This document shows positions 1 through 9,184 of a stretch of DNA of 55,464 nucleotides, one piece after another. Location: contig JAUMUA010000005.1 in the NCBI GenBank assembly GCA_030530925.1, positions 1-55,464 of the forward strand, written 5' to 3'. Origin of the DNA: Rothia sp. (in: high G+C Gram-positive bacteria). GTDB taxonomy: Bacteria > Actinomycetota > Actinomycetes > Actinomycetales > Micrococcaceae. Made by a program: the position numbers and the translations under genes. Below the pieces are notes generated by a model. That model did not search any database. It was not told the DNA's origin and was given only the letters and a program-made list of their open reading frames with translations. The stretch's first letter is position 1; every line of letters begins with the position of its first letter.

Positions 1-717
1 GGCAGAAGTTTTCGATGATTTTTGCGCTTTCGCTAGCGCAACCTGTGTCATTCCGAGCGCACCACCAAACCAGCAAGCGCTCACCCGAATACCACCCCAG
101 GCAAAGCCAGCGCGTTCTAGGTACCATTGTGGGGCACCAACGGCAGTGGCAGGGGCATCATAAAAATGAGCGCTACCGCTGGGAATTTCTTGAAGCCCGC
201 GCGCTACCCACGGGTCGTCGTCGGGAATCACATATGGGGCTGCCAATTCGACGGCGAACGTTTGCCTCTGCCCTTCAATTTCGGCACTAACTATTGCGTG
301 AGATAGCTGGGCAGCCAACGAGCACCAGGGCTTGTGGCCATCAAGAAGAAAATTGCCGTCATCTTGCGGGTGCGCTAGAAGTCGCATCCCCCCTCGTTCG
401 GCGGCGAAAACCCCCCAGGTGCCCTCTTGAGTTAGTTCAGCCAACCCCGCCTCATCTGCAATAATCTGCGCATCAAGATGGGGTTCCACTATGCGCGCCG
501 CCGCCAAATCGATGCTGGCTAACGTGGCAAGTGCATCCCACTGATTCAGGGGCTTTTGCTGAGCGAGACCGGGGTGCAGTGCGCTAAAGCGGGAAATGAG
601 TTGAGACGGTTCAGCTAAAAGCTCAGGATTGCCAAATTCAGCGCCATCATAGCGAAGGGGATTTCTGAGAATGCTCGTTTTTTCAGCGGAGATATCTAAG
701 GGGTGGATTGGCATCAT
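1..717 (-). CDS. Acyl-CoA dehydrogenase family protein, N-terminal part (cut by window edge)
   Basis: The frame is open from the ATG at 717 to the first base of the window, giving 239 residues without a stop. The 3' end lies outside. Residues about 95-150 resemble the middle beta-domain of acyl-CoA dehydrogenases: a Gly-rich stretch (ERGGMRLLA), then DGxKPWCSLA, the usual position of the 'lnGxKxwxS' segment that packs on FAD and substrate. Members oxidise acyl-CoA thioesters using FAD in the cytoplasm; the substrate cannot be told here. A GAAAGG ribosome-binding site (722-727 on the complement) precedes two adjacent ATG codons (717 and 714); 714 has the better spacing. It lies 143 bases downstream of the ABC-class ATPase on the same strand, with no obvious terminator between, so co-transcription is possible. 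Family moderately sure, function unknown. Confidence 0.7.
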   Translation of the reverse strand, partial: MMPIHPLDISAEKTSILRNPLRYDGAEFGNPELLAEPSQLISRFSALHPGLAQQKPLNQWDALATLASIDLAAARIVEPHLDAQIIADEAGLAELTQEGTWGVFAAERGGMRLLAHPQDDGNFLLDGHKPWCSLAAQLSHAIVSAEIEGQRQTFAVELAAPYVIPDDDPWVARGLQEIPSGSAHFYDAPATAVGAPQWYLERAGFAWGGIRVSACWFGGALGMTQVALAKAQKSSKTSA

Positions 718-860
718 CTGACCTTTCGCCAGGCAACGGTATATTGCCTCATCAACAATGTTTTCTAAATCTGAAACTTCTCAAAGCCCTTACACCCAGT
801 CAGTTTAGCCCAGCTCTATGGCACTCACGCAGGCGGGTTAACCCAGCGTCATAAATTGCG

Positions 861-2594
861 TTACAACCTGCGGTTATCTTGCGCTAGTCGCAGACGACGC
901 CAGCGACTAATTGCCTGCATGAGCTCAGCGGAGCGGGGTAGCGCTAAATCGCCACGCACCCGCGAACCACCGCCAACTAGTTCGTCCAAGCCCTCGCGTT
1001 CAAGACGCTCAACAACCTGTTGACATGCTTGCGCCAGCGTGGTGCCCTGATGCTTAAGTTCTTGTGCCACCAGTCGCAGAGACAGGGCAATCGTTTGGGT
1101 TTGGGAGCTGTCTACCAACTGAGAGAGATAGCGAACATCTAAGTCTTCTTTACCAATTTGAATCTGTTCTAATCCGCGGGCACGCGGTGGTTTGCGGGTG
1201 TCGTCAGGGGCGAGAGATTTACCCAGAACAGCGCGCGAGCGCACTAGTTGTTTTACCTGCGGGTTATTGTGGTCGCTCTGTTCCGCGTTCTGCTGGGCCC
1301 CCTGTTCGGTACCGTGCGAGGCATACTGGGCGGATATGCGGTGGGCATCATCGGTGGCATCGCGCGGCACGTATTCTGTAAGAGCAATGACGGTGTTTGC
1401 AAGGTCAAAGAAGGCGGAGGAGCCACCCATCACCAAGATGGTGCTCACTCCCAATTCATCGTAGAGAGCGCTAATACGGTCAACGAACGGCGTAATGGGT
1501 TCGTGATCTGAGCTAATCAACTCGCGCATTAGCGCATCGCGAATCATGAAGTTCGTGACAGAAGTGTCCTCATCAATGAGTAAGGTCTTGGCACCCATTT
1601 CGAGTGCTTCCACCAAATTTGCCGCCTGGCTGGTGGAACCTGAGGCATTCTGCGTAGAGAAATTTTCGGTATCAATCACACCCGGCAGGTTGCTAATGAA
1701 GGGCGAAATATTAGCACCTGTTACCGCGCGCCCGTCCTCAGCTCGAATGGTGATAGCGGTGCGATCACATACCACCAACTCGCGTCCATCACCGGGGATG
1801 TGTGCATAAACACCGCGTTCTAGCGCGCGCAATAGTGTGGACTTACCGTGAAATCCGCCGCCAACAATTAATGTGATGCCGCGAGAAATTCCCATACCGG
1901 TCACAGTTTGCCCGCTGGGCAGTTCAAACGTGTGTTGTAACGAGGTTGGGGAAGCGAATGGACGTGCGTTCTTCAACGGCACATCGGAGGTTCCGGTGGC
2001 GCGCGGCAAGATGGCGCCGTCTTGCACAAAACCCACCAAATTCAGCTCGCCTAGATGGCGCTGAATGAACAGAAAATCCCTATAGACCGAGCAGTGTTTT
2101 TCTAAAGCGCTCACCTCGAGTTGCTCACCGAGGGCGGAAAAGCGCACCAAATCCGGCAGATTATCTACGAGTAGCTTGGAAGCTAGGCGTCCTTTGACGC
2201 GGCGCCCCGCTGCAGCAAAAGCGAAGGTGAAGCGTACTTCTACCGTATTTGAGGTCAGTACCACTGAGCTACGCAATAGAATTTCTTGACCCGGTGTTGT
2301 GAACCCAAATTCGTGCGGGCCGTTCGCAATGGCGTCGGCAATATCTCGGGCAACGAAGTCGGCAACTGCCACCTGCGAATCGGAGTCGTTCAATAACCTT
2401 ATGGGCAGGGGAGTCTTCTCCAGAGGAATACTCAGGTGCATCTTAGATGCGGGAGCATAAGGATCCGACTGCACTTTGTCGATGTGTAGCGTGAATCCGT
2501 CAAAAGTCCACGAGCCCTGGAGCTGTTTGAGAGCACCGTAGTTTGAGCCATCCAGGCGAGCGAGTTTTTGTGCCAAATCGTGAGAAGTTGCCAT
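861..2594 (-). CDS. ABC-class P-loop ATPase (COG3044/PF09818-type)
   Basis: This 577-residue soluble protein has an N-terminal region of about 230 residues followed by an ABC-type nucleotide-binding core. The Walker A loop is at 244-253 (VGGGFHGKST), a signature-like Ser/Gly-rich stretch at 317-325, and Walker B at 337-343 (TLLIDED). The sequence around it (HIPGDGRE, then DEDTSVTNFMIRD) is characteristic of the predicted 'ATPase of the ABC class' family. There are no membrane segments and no transporter partner nearby, so a transport role is not supported. The biological role of the family is not established to my knowledge. Start is ATG at 2594, with only a weak ribosome-binding site. Transcription probably begins in the 2595-2670 gap, because a strong terminator closes the upstream glp genes. 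Confidence 0.85.
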   Translation of the reverse strand: MATSHDLAQKLARLDGSNYGALKQLQGSWTFDGFTLHIDKVQSDPYAPASKMHLSIPLEKTPLPIRLLNDSDSQVAVADFVARDIADAIANGPHEFGFTTPGQEILLRSSVVLTSNTVEVRFTFAFAAAGRRVKGRLASKLLVDNLPDLVRFSALGEQLEVSALEKHCSVYRDFLFIQRHLGELNLVGFVQDGAILPRATGTSDVPLKNARPFASPTSLQHTFELPSGQTVTGMGISRGITLIVGGGFHGKSTLLRALERGVYAHIPGDGRELVVCDRTAITIRAEDGRAVTGANISPFISNLPGVIDTENFSTQNASGSTSQAANLVEALEMGAKTLLIDEDTSVTNFMIRDALMRELISSDHEPITPFVDRISALYDELGVSTILVMGGSSAFFDLANTVIALTEYVPRDATDDAHRISAQYASHGTEQGAQQNAEQSDHNNPQVKQLVRSRAVLGKSLAPDDTRKPPRARGLEQIQIGKEDLDVRYLSQLVDSSQTQTIALSLRLVAQELKHQGTTLAQACQQVVERLEREGLDELVGGGSRVRGDLALPRSAELMQAISRWRRLRLAQDNRRL

Positions 2595-2670
2595 AAAACT
2601 ACTCTATGCCACGGTGGGTAGCTCCCTAAAACACGGTGTGTACGCCTCATAAAACACAGTGCGCAACCGT

Positions 2671-2711
2671 ATAAAAATGGGTGGTTTTCTCATGCTGAGA
2701 AAACCACCCAT
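2671..2711 (-). terminator. Rho-independent terminator of glpK
   Basis: A perfect 16-bp inverted repeat (ATGGGTGGTTTTCTCA, 2677-2692, pairing with 2696-2711) has a 3-base loop. On the minus strand it is followed by TTTTTAT. It sits 42 bases after the glpK stop codon. The plus-strand side lacks a T-tract. Confidence 0.9.
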
Positions 2712-2752
2712 CAACGAAACTAGAGCACAAACAAACCCAGAACGCAGCGAAT

Positions 2753-4258
2753 TTAGTGCTGTTCTACGTCCTCATCAACCCAGTTTAAGGTACGCTCAAC
2801 TGCTTTCTTCCAATTACGGTACTGGCGTTCCACTTCTTTCTCATCCATGGAAGGCTCCCAGCGTTTATCCTCTTCCCAGTTGGCGGTGACGTCCTCTTCA
2901 CCGTCCCAGAACCCCACCGCGATACCGGCAGCGTAGGCCGCACCGAGGGCGGTAGTTTCAATCACCTTGGGGCGAATCACGGGAACGCCCAAGATATCTG
3001 CCTGGAACTGCATCAGGAATTCGTTGGCGGTCATACCACCGTCCACGCGCAACTCAGAAAGCTTAACTTCCTGATCGGCCTGCGAAGCATCGGCGTTCAT
3101 CGCATCGAGCACTTCGCGGGTCTGCCATGCGGTTGCCTCAAGGGCGGCACGCACAATGTGATTGCGGTTCACATAGAACAGACCAGAGAACGCAGGCACC
3201 ACGTAGCATCCACCGGAATCTTCCACTGAGGTTGCGAGTTTCTCGGTCTCCGAGGCATCGTCAATCATCTTGAGGTTATCGCGCAACCATTGAATCAATG
3301 AGCCGGATACCGCAACGGAGCCTTCCAACGCGTATACCGGTTTGTTATCGCCAATCTTGTACGCAACGGTGGTGAGCAAACCGTTCTCAGAGAACACGGG
3401 TTCTTCGCCGGTATTCATGAGCATGAAGTTGCCGGTGCCGTAGGTATTTTTAGCCATGCCCTCTTCAAAGCATGCCTGACCAAAAGTCGCCGCATGCTGA
3501 TCACCCAAAATACCCGAAATCGGGGTACCTGAGAGCAGACCGGCAGGGCGGCCCTTACCGTAAATCTCAGAAGAAGACTTGATTTCGGGTAACATGGAAA
3601 CAGGAATCCCCATGTCTTGAGCGATTGACTCATCCCATTTCAAGGTTTTGATATTCATGAGCATGGTGCGCGATGCGTTAGTGACATCGGTGACGTGTAT
3701 CCCGCCCTCGGTACCCCCGGTGAGGTTCCATAGAACCCACGAATCAGTGGTGCCAAAGAGCAGCTCTCCTGCTTCAGCTTTTTCTCGGGCACCGTCAACG
3801 TTATCCAAAATCCACTTAACTTTAGGACCAGCAAAATAGGTGGCAAGGTTCAAACCGGTGATATCGCGGTATTTACCAGCGCCTTCTTCGCCTGCAAGGT
3901 CCTCACAGATTTTCTGCGTGCGGGTATCTTGCCACACAATGGCGTTATAGACGGGCTTGCCTGTGGTTTTATCCCACACTACTGCGGTTTCGCGCTGGTT
4001 GGTGATGCCCACTGCGGCAATTTCGTGGTGGTTAACCCCTGCGGAAGAGAGGCATTCACCTACCACACGGCGAATATTTCTCCAGATTTCCTCTGCATCG
4101 TGTTCAACCCAGCCTGCTTTAGGGAAAATCTGCTGATGTTCAAGCTGGCCACTGGAGACAATACTCCCCTTTTTATCAAAAAGAATCGCGCGCGAGCTGG
4201 TGGTTCCCTGATCGATGGAGAGAACATATTTCTTGGTATTTGATGAAGTCTGTGCCAT
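2753..4258 (-). CDS. glpK: Glycerol kinase
   Basis: It phosphorylates glycerol with ATP to sn-glycerol 3-phosphate in the cytoplasm, trapping glycerol that entered through GlpF. The protein has 501 residues, the normal length for GlpK. The FGGY-kinase phosphate loop is at residues 14-22 (SIDQGTTSS), and the C-terminal FGGY signature region includes the [11 protein letters not shown] stretch. A longer frame begins at a GTG (4267), but the ribosome-binding site AAGGAA abuts that GTG. It is 9 bases from the ATG at 4258, so the ATG was chosen. The gene lies 88 bases downstream of glpF and is closed by a strong terminator. Expression probably follows the glp block and the divergent SorC-type regulator (inference). 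Confidence 0.97.
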   Translation of the reverse strand: MAQTSSNTKKYVLSIDQGTTSSRAILFDKKGSIVSSGQLEHQQIFPKAGWVEHDAEEIWRNIRRVVGECLSSAGVNHHEIAAVGITNQRETAVVWDKTTGKPVYNAIVWQDTRTQKICEDLAGEEGAGKYRDITGLNLATYFAGPKVKWILDNVDGAREKAEAGELLFGTTDSWVLWNLTGGTEGGIHVTDVTNASRTMLMNIKTLKWDESIAQDMGIPVSMLPEIKSSSEIYGKGRPAGLLSGTPISGILGDQHAATFGQACFEEGMAKNTYGTGNFMLMNTGEEPVFSENGLLTTVAYKIGDNKPVYALEGSVAVSGSLIQWLRDNLKMIDDASETEKLATSVEDSGGCYVVPAFSGLFYVNRNHIVRAALEATAWQTREVLDAMNADASQADQEVKLSELRVDGGMTANEFLMQFQADILGVPVIRPKVIETTALGAAYAAGIAVGFWDGEEDVTANWEEDKRWEPSMDEKEVERQYRNWKKAVERTLNWVDEDVEQH

Positions 4259-4346
4259 TGAAGTCACTTCCTTGTGAACGAGTTATTAGTTAGTGGCAAC
4301 TGTAGTGATTCTGGCCGATATGTACCAGAAAAATAGGATGTATTAA

Positions 4347-5132
4347 TTAGGCACCCACCATGGCGGGAACAATCAGGGCTGCAAGAACAGCGCCAATCAG
4401 CGGTCCCACCACAGGTACCCAGGCATATCCCCAATTAGAGTCACCTTTGCCAGGAATAGGCAGGATTGCGTGGGCAATGCGGGGGCCAAGATCGCGGGCA
4501 GGGTTAATCGCGTAACCGGTAGGGCCACCAAGGGAGAAGCCGATCGAGACAACGACCAGTGCTACTGCCAGAGGACCAAGACCGGAAGGAGTCTGCCCCG
4601 AAGCCACCACAAATCCAATCAGCACAAAGGTGCCAATGATTTCAGAAACGAGGTTCCACACCGATGATTTGATAGCGGGACCGGTAGAAAATACACCGAG
4701 CTTGACTCCGTCGTCAGCCGGTTCGTCAAACTGCTTTTTGTAAGCAAGCCAGCATGCAATCGCCCCCAAAATAGCACCAATCATCTGCCCGGCAAAGTAA
4801 ATCAACATGTTTGCAAAGGTAGCGGGTACACCCTTGGTGAGCTCATTACCGGCAACCCATTGGCCTACGGTGACGGCGGGGTTCAGGTGCGCACCGGAAG
4901 GTGCTGAAACATAGACGGCGGCAAAAACTGCCAAGCCCCATCCAAAAGCGATGGCTACCCAGCCGGCACCTTTAGCGTGGGATTTGCTCAGGCTGGTTGC
5001 TGCGCACACGCCAGCCCCCAAGAGAATGAGGGTAAAGGTGCCGAGAAGTTCTGATGAGAACAGGCCAAGTCCGGTGGGGATGCCGTTGACCCCCGTCAGC
5101 GCGTTCCCGCCCTCGGCAAGAAGAGTTGTCAT
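4347..5132 (-). CDS. glpF: Glycerol uptake facilitator (aquaglyceroporin)
   Basis: A 261-residue MIP-family channel for passive glycerol entry through the cytoplasmic membrane. Both NPA boxes are present, at residues 84-86 (HLNPAVTVG) and 210-212 ([11 protein letters not shown]). The Asp directly after the second NPAR is the residue that separates glycerol channels from water-selective aquaporins. Six hydrophobic membrane segments are visible. ATG at 5132 is preceded by AGGA at a workable distance. It lies between glpD and glpK. A terminator-like hairpin sits between glpD and glpF, so glpFK may have a separate promoter or receive read-through. Confidence 0.96.
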   Translation of the reverse strand: MTTLLAEGGNALTGVNGIPTGLGLFSSELLGTFTLILLGAGVCAATSLSKSHAKGAGWVAIAFGWGLAVFAAVYVSAPSGAHLNPAVTVGQWVAGNELTKGVPATFANMLIYFAGQMIGAILGAIACWLAYKKQFDEPADDGVKLGVFSTGPAIKSSVWNLVSEIIGTFVLIGFVVASGQTPSGLGPLAVALVVVSIGFSLGGPTGYAINPARDLGPRIAHAILPIPGKGDSNWGYAWVPVVGPLIGAVLAALIVPAMVGA

Positions 5133-5156
5133 AGTTAGTGTCCTAATGAGTGATAG

Positions 5157-5210
5157 AAAAAGAAAAAGTGCGCCAAGAAAATGCTCCTTGGATCATCATC
5201 TCAGCGCACT
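5157..5210 (-). terminator. Intrinsic terminator-like hairpin after glpD
   Basis: On the complement, outer arms AGTGCGC/GCGCACT (5167-5173 with 5204-5210) enclose a second CCAAG/CTTGG helix. They are followed by TTTTTCTTTTT (5157-5167 complement). It lies between glpD and glpF, so it may uncouple the membrane dehydrogenase from the channel and kinase, or act as a partial terminator. Confidence 0.7.
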
Positions 5211-5254
5211 ACATCTTCAATTTTTACATAACAACAGGTAAAAAATGGGTGAAC

Positions 5255-7012
5255 TTATGAAAGTTTTACGCGAGGTGCGGGGTGCTCTGCTCCGGTAACA
5301 TACGAAACGGCATCGGCATCGGTTTCTGTCTTTTCTGCAGCAGCAATGGCTTCAACACGCTGGCGGTAAATTTCCAGCTCCTGTTGTGCTTTTTCTTCAG
5401 ACCAACCCAGCTCCGGGGTCATAATCTGCAAAATTTCTTCTGCAGAAGATAGTCCGCGATCACGCTGTTCAAGATCGAGACGAACACGGCGAACCAAAAC
5501 GTCCTCAAGGTGCAAAGCGCCTTCAACACGTACCGCATAAGCAACATCGGCTCGCAAGAACTGAGGTGCGTGTTCCAGGGGCTTACCCAATTCAGGCTCT
5601 GTTTCAATCATCGCTACCAAATCGGCAACTTCAGCGCCGTAGCGCTCCAACAGGTGATCCATTCGTGCCGAGGTCCAGCCAAAGCGCTGGGCAATCGCAT
5701 CTGCAGAAATGCGTGCTGCTTCAAACCCGTCTGCACCCACCAGCTTGATGTGTTCGGTGATGCTGGGGCGATTCTTCGCACCCTCACCCAAAGCAAAATC
5801 GACGGCGTCCGCTGCCATCACGCGGTAGGTGGTGAGCTTGCCACCAGCAATTGCGCTCATGCCGGGAGCGATTTCGGTAACGGTGTGCTCACGCGAAACT
5901 TTGGTGGAAGCGGTATCCGAACCTTCTTTAAGTACGGGCTGCAAGAGCGGGCGCAAACCGGCGTAGGTGCCAATGATGTCATCGCGAGTGAGCTCTTCAG
6001 CAATGAGCTCATTAGCTTGTGCTAACACGTAATCGATGTCTTTAGAAGTAGCAACGGGAGTTTCTACTTCTTCATGCCACGGGGTGTCGGTAGTGCCAAT
6101 AATCCAGTAGCGCTGCCACGGAATAATAAAGAGAACCGACTTCTCGGTCTTGGTAAAGATGCCCGAGCTCGCCTTGATGCGCTCGCGGGGGACCACAATG
6201 TGAACGCCCTTAGATGCCAAAACCTTCAAGCCCGCATCGTCATTTGCCATGGCTTCGGACTCTTCGGTCCATACACCGGTGGCGTTGATGATGTGCTTTG
6301 CTTTGATGGTGCGCTCCGTGCCGGTTTCCAGGTCGCGAATAGTGGCGCCGTTGACGGTGCCGGTGACGTCCTTGGATACGTTCACAACCTGAGTGCGGGA
6401 GGCCGCCAAAGCGCCATAACCTGCGGCGGTTCGGATGAGGTCGATGACCAAGCGTGAATCATCAACGCGTGCGTCATAAAACTGGATAGCACCGGAGAAC
6501 TTAGAATCTTTGATGCCGGGGAATATTTTCTTGGTGCCTTTTTTTGTAAAGTGATGTTGCGGTGGCACGGTCTTTTTGCCGCGGGATCCAGCGAATGACA
6601 GAGCGTCGTACATGCCAATGCCCACGGCTGAGTAAGCGCGTTCAATCACAGGTAGCTTCAAAGGCCACAAAAAGGGCTGAGCCTTCACCAAGTGAGGGGC
6701 AATGCTGGTGAGCAAAAGACCGCGTTCTTTGAGCGCCTCAGCTACCAGCTTGAAATCGAGGTTGTAGAGATAACGCAAGCCACCGTGGACGAGTTTGGAG
6801 GACCACGAGGAGGTGCCCGAGGCCCAGTCGCCGGCTTCAACGACGGCGGTGCGTAACCCGCGCGTTGCAGCGTCGAGGGCAATACCAGCACCGGTAACAC
6901 CACCGCCAATAATAAGGATGTCAACGCCTTCGGTGTCGCTCATGGCGTCGAGTGCTTTGGTTCGTGATTCGGCGGTCAGTTGCGATAACTGATTGAACTG
7001 TTTGGTAGACAA
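5255..7012 (-). CDS. glpD: Aerobic glycerol-3-phosphate dehydrogenase, FAD-dependent
   Basis: It oxidises sn-glycerol 3-phosphate to dihydroxyacetone phosphate at the membrane and passes electrons to quinone. The protein has 585 residues, as expected for GlpD. The FAD-binding Rossmann motif is at residues 36-43 (GGGVTGAG), followed by the family block ASGTSSWSSKLVHGGLRYL. A C-terminal DAO_C-like domain is present. The start is TTG at 7012, well supported by AAGGAG seven bases upstream on the complement. It is the first gene of the leftward glp block. It is divergent from a SorC-type regulator, with a 95-base gap containing a perfect palindrome that could be the operator. Confidence 0.96.
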   Translation of the reverse strand: MSTKQFNQLSQLTAESRTKALDAMSDTEGVDILIIGGGVTGAGIALDAATRGLRTAVVEAGDWASGTSSWSSKLVHGGLRYLYNLDFKLVAEALKERGLLLTSIAPHLVKAQPFLWPLKLPVIERAYSAVGIGMYDALSFAGSRGKKTVPPQHHFTKKGTKKIFPGIKDSKFSGAIQFYDARVDDSRLVIDLIRTAAGYGALAASRTQVVNVSKDVTGTVNGATIRDLETGTERTIKAKHIINATGVWTEESEAMANDDAGLKVLASKGVHIVVPRERIKASSGIFTKTEKSVLFIIPWQRYWIIGTTDTPWHEEVETPVATSKDIDYVLAQANELIAEELTRDDIIGTYAGLRPLLQPVLKEGSDTASTKVSREHTVTEIAPGMSAIAGGKLTTYRVMAADAVDFALGEGAKNRPSITEHIKLVGADGFEAARISADAIAQRFGWTSARMDHLLERYGAEVADLVAMIETEPELGKPLEHAPQFLRADVAYAVRVEGALHLEDVLVRRVRLDLEQRDRGLSSAEEILQIMTPELGWSEEKAQQELEIYRQRVEAIAAAEKTETDADAVSYVTGAEHPAPRVKLS

Positions 7013-7086
7013 TGTGCGCTCCTTAGGGCGTAAATATATGCTGTTCTTCTATTGCACGCGATAGTGTGGGTTCTTGCCAAACGCGA

Positions 7087-7100
7087 TGAAAATATTTTCA
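7087..7100. promoter_or_regulatory. Perfect 14-bp palindrome, candidate operator between glpD and its regulator
   Basis: TGAAAATATTTTCA is its own reverse complement. It lies in the 7013-7116 gap shared by the divergent glpD and regulator genes, 17 bases before the regulator's preferred GTG. SorC-type regulators usually bind such symmetric sites; assignment to this regulator is inference. Confidence 0.5.
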
Positions 7101-7116
7101 AGTAGAGTTGGTCTTT

Positions 7117-8067
7117 GTGAAAGAACGTAACAAAGTGATGTTTGAGGTGGCTCAGCAGTATTACCTGCAGAATCTCACTATGGATCAGATCGCCGGGTAT
7201 CAAGAGCTTTCGCGAGCAAGTATCTCGCGATTGCTCAAGGAGGCACGAGAGATCGGTTTAGTTCAGATTCACCTCAACGAGGATTTCAAACCTCAAAGCG
7301 ATCTCGCAACTAAGCTTGGGGATCGGTTTCGTCTTAAAGTGCTGGTGGTACCGACCAGCACGCGCGATTCTGCCTTGGGGCGGATGCAGGCAGTAGCGCG
7401 TGAAGCGGGTGTACTTCTGAACTCGATAATGCGTGATGACATGGTTTTGGGCGTCGCCTGGGGATCAACGGTGAGCGAGGTGGCTCGTCAGCTTACCGCG
7501 CACCCGCTCAAAAATACGTTGGTGGTACAGCTCAATGGAGCGGGTAACGCTCGGCATACGGGGATTCCTTATTCCGGTGCCATCTTGGGGCAAATTGCCG
7601 AAGCGTTTAATGCGCAGATGATTCATTTTCCCGTTCCAGCCTTCTTTGACCGCGCCAGTACCAAAGAAGCTATGTGGCAAGAAGAGTCGGTGCGTTCGGT
7701 GCTGAAAATGCAGCGTGCGGCTGATGTCGCTCTGTTTGGAATCGGTGCGTTTGGGGGAGCGATTCCCTCGCACGTGTATAGCGGCGGGTATTTCAACGAC
7801 GCCGAACAGCGCGGATTGCGCGCAGAAGGGGCAGTGGGGGACGTATGTACGGTGTTTTTGCGAGAAAACGGCACCTATGCAGATCTGGAGGCCAATAAGC
7901 GTGCGACCGGGCCTACTCCTGCTGAGCTTGCGCGCATTAAGCGACGAATTGCGGTGGTCTCCGGTTCGCACAGATTGTCGGCGCTCAAAGGAGCATTAAT
8001 GACGGGCGCTGTGACCGATCTGGTTATTGACGCTCAGCTGGCGGAGTTATTATTTCAGTCTGCTTGA
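7117..8067 (+). CDS. SorC-family sugar-binding transcriptional regulator
   Basis: 316 residues. An N-terminal helix-turn-helix (about residues 5-52) carries the block LTMDQIAGYQELSRASISRL. It is followed by a long sugar-phosphate-binding domain with the family's VVQLNGAG and FGIGAFGG-like loops. Such proteins bind phosphorylated sugars or polyols and act as activators or repressors. Because it is divergent from glpD, with a palindrome in between, I infer control of the glp genes with a glycerol-derived effector. The longest frame starts with TTG at 7108; GTG at 7117 gives the more typical N-terminus (MKERNKVMFEVAQQYY). Ribosome-binding support is weak for both. It is convergent with the LysR gene, 52 bases away. 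Confidence 0.85.
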   Translation: MKERNKVMFEVAQQYYLQNLTMDQIAGYQELSRASISRLLKEAREIGLVQIHLNEDFKPQSDLATKLGDRFRLKVLVVPTSTRDSALGRMQAVAREAGVLLNSIMRDDMVLGVAWGSTVSEVARQLTAHPLKNTLVVQLNGAGNARHTGIPYSGAILGQIAEAFNAQMIHFPVPAFFDRASTKEAMWQEESVRSVLKMQRAADVALFGIGAFGGAIPSHVYSGGYFNDAEQRGLRAEGAVGDVCTVFLRENGTYADLEANKRATGPTPAELARIKRRIAVVSGSHRLSALKGALMTGAVTDLVIDAQLAELLFQSA

Positions 8068-8119
8068 AACGTGCAACGTATGAATTATGAATACGGTTCA
8101 GGGATGGTAAGGCGGTAGA

Positions 8120-9019
8120 TTAGCGAGGGGTGTCATGGCACGCTGCCCATCTGAGCGCATCACGCACGGCGGCGATCGAGAGCTGGTTTCTACTCTCTTG
8201 CCTGGTGACCATAAAAATTTTCCGATAATGATTTTCTGGGGTGCGAAGAATTTTGATGCCGTCGAGCCCGCCGGGGCTTTGCGCAATAAAGTTCGGAATC
8301 ACCGCCGCCGCGTATCCGGCGCGTACTAAATGTAGGTGGGTTATGACGTCGTCGATGTCAAAATCAATATGCGGCTCAAAGCCTGAGGCGCGGCATAGGT
8401 TGATAGCCCACTCCCTGCTGGTGTTTCCAGAATTCTCAAAGACCCAATGCAGATCTTGCGCTTGGGACAGTTCATTTGCCTCTACTCCTAAAGGAGCAAT
8501 CACGTTGAGCTGATCTACGGTGAGCAGATCATAGGAAAGTTCAGGGATTTCTGGGATGAAATGGTTGGGGTAGGCCTCGGCGATGGTCATATCAAATTCC
8601 CGGCTCTTGGTGAGTTTGAGGCCGATCTCGGGTTCCATTTGTACGGCGTGTAGGCGCACGGCACTGTGGTTCTCTTGCAAATATTGTAGTGCCGCAGGTA
8701 ATAGAGCGAGCGATGCCGATTGAAAGATTGCGATGCGCACTGTACCGGCAGCTTCACCCGTCAGGCGTGCGACGTCGGTTTTCATGGCATCAAATTCTTG
8801 AAGCACTTTCTGCGTGCCGTGAATCAAAATGTGTCCAGCTTCGGTGAGCTGTACACCGCGCCCCACTTTCGCTAGCAGAGCGGTGCCCACTTCTTTTTCA
8901 AGCACCGAAAGTTGCTGTGAAATTGCCGACGGCGTGAGGTGCAGTGTGCGGGCAGCAGCGGCAAGGGTGCCTCGTTCGTGCACTTCTAATAACATGCTTA
9001 GGCGGCGAATGTCGTACAT
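8120..9019 (-). CDS. LysR-family transcriptional regulator
   Basis: 299 residues with an N-terminal winged helix-turn-helix (about residues 3-60: RRLSMLLEVHERGTLAAAA, then LTPSAISQQLSVLE). A C-terminal periplasmic-binding-like effector domain follows. A longer frame exists from a TTG at 9043, but the ATG at 9019 has AAGAGG just upstream and gives the canonical LysR start MYDIRRL. It is divergent from putA, sharing a 165-base promoter region. LysR proteins usually regulate the divergent neighbour, so proline-catabolism control is a reasonable inference. The effector is unknown; proline is the first candidate. Confidence 0.88.
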   Translation of the reverse strand: MYDIRRLSMLLEVHERGTLAAAARTLHLTPSAISQQLSVLEKEVGTALLAKVGRGVQLTEAGHILIHGTQKVLQEFDAMKTDVARLTGEAAGTVRIAIFQSASLALLPAALQYLQENHSAVRLHAVQMEPEIGLKLTKSREFDMTIAEAYPNHFIPEIPELSYDLLTVDQLNVIAPLGVEANELSQAQDLHWVFENSGNTSREWAINLCRASGFEPHIDFDIDDVITHLHLVRAGYAAAVIPNFIAQSPGGLDGIKILRTPENHYRKIFMVTRQESRNQLSIAAVRDALRWAACHDTPR

Positions 9020-9075
9020 AAAACCTCTTAGCGGCGTCGGCAAAAATCATTAACTATTTCTAAAGAGTATCGCTG

Positions 9076-9143
9076 AATAGAATTCAAATTTCCGCATAGT
9101 GTGTTCCAGTCAATAACGTGGTGCAATAGAATTACGTTCTATT
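9076..9143. promoter_or_regulatory. LysR-putA intergenic region with two AATAGAATT repeats
   Basis: AATAGAATT occurs at 9076-9084 and again at 9125-9133, 49 bases apart. The second copy is the left arm of an inverted repeat AATAGAA-5-TTCTATT (9125-9143). This spacing of about five helical turns between divergent genes suits a tetrameric LysR protein. Function is inferred from position only. Confidence 0.4.
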
Positions 9144-9184
9144 TTTGGGTTCAAGCCCAAGCCTCAACTATTAGAGGAGTATTC

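Noticed and set aside
15..290. Plus-strand open frame of 91 residues at the left edge
   Set aside because: It lies opposite the acyl-CoA dehydrogenase-like gene, which has a continuous, motif-bearing frame on the minus strand; the plus-strand product has no family features.
5510..6025. Plus-strand open frame of 171 residues
   Set aside because: Antisense shadow of glpD, whose protein is complete and conserved over this stretch.
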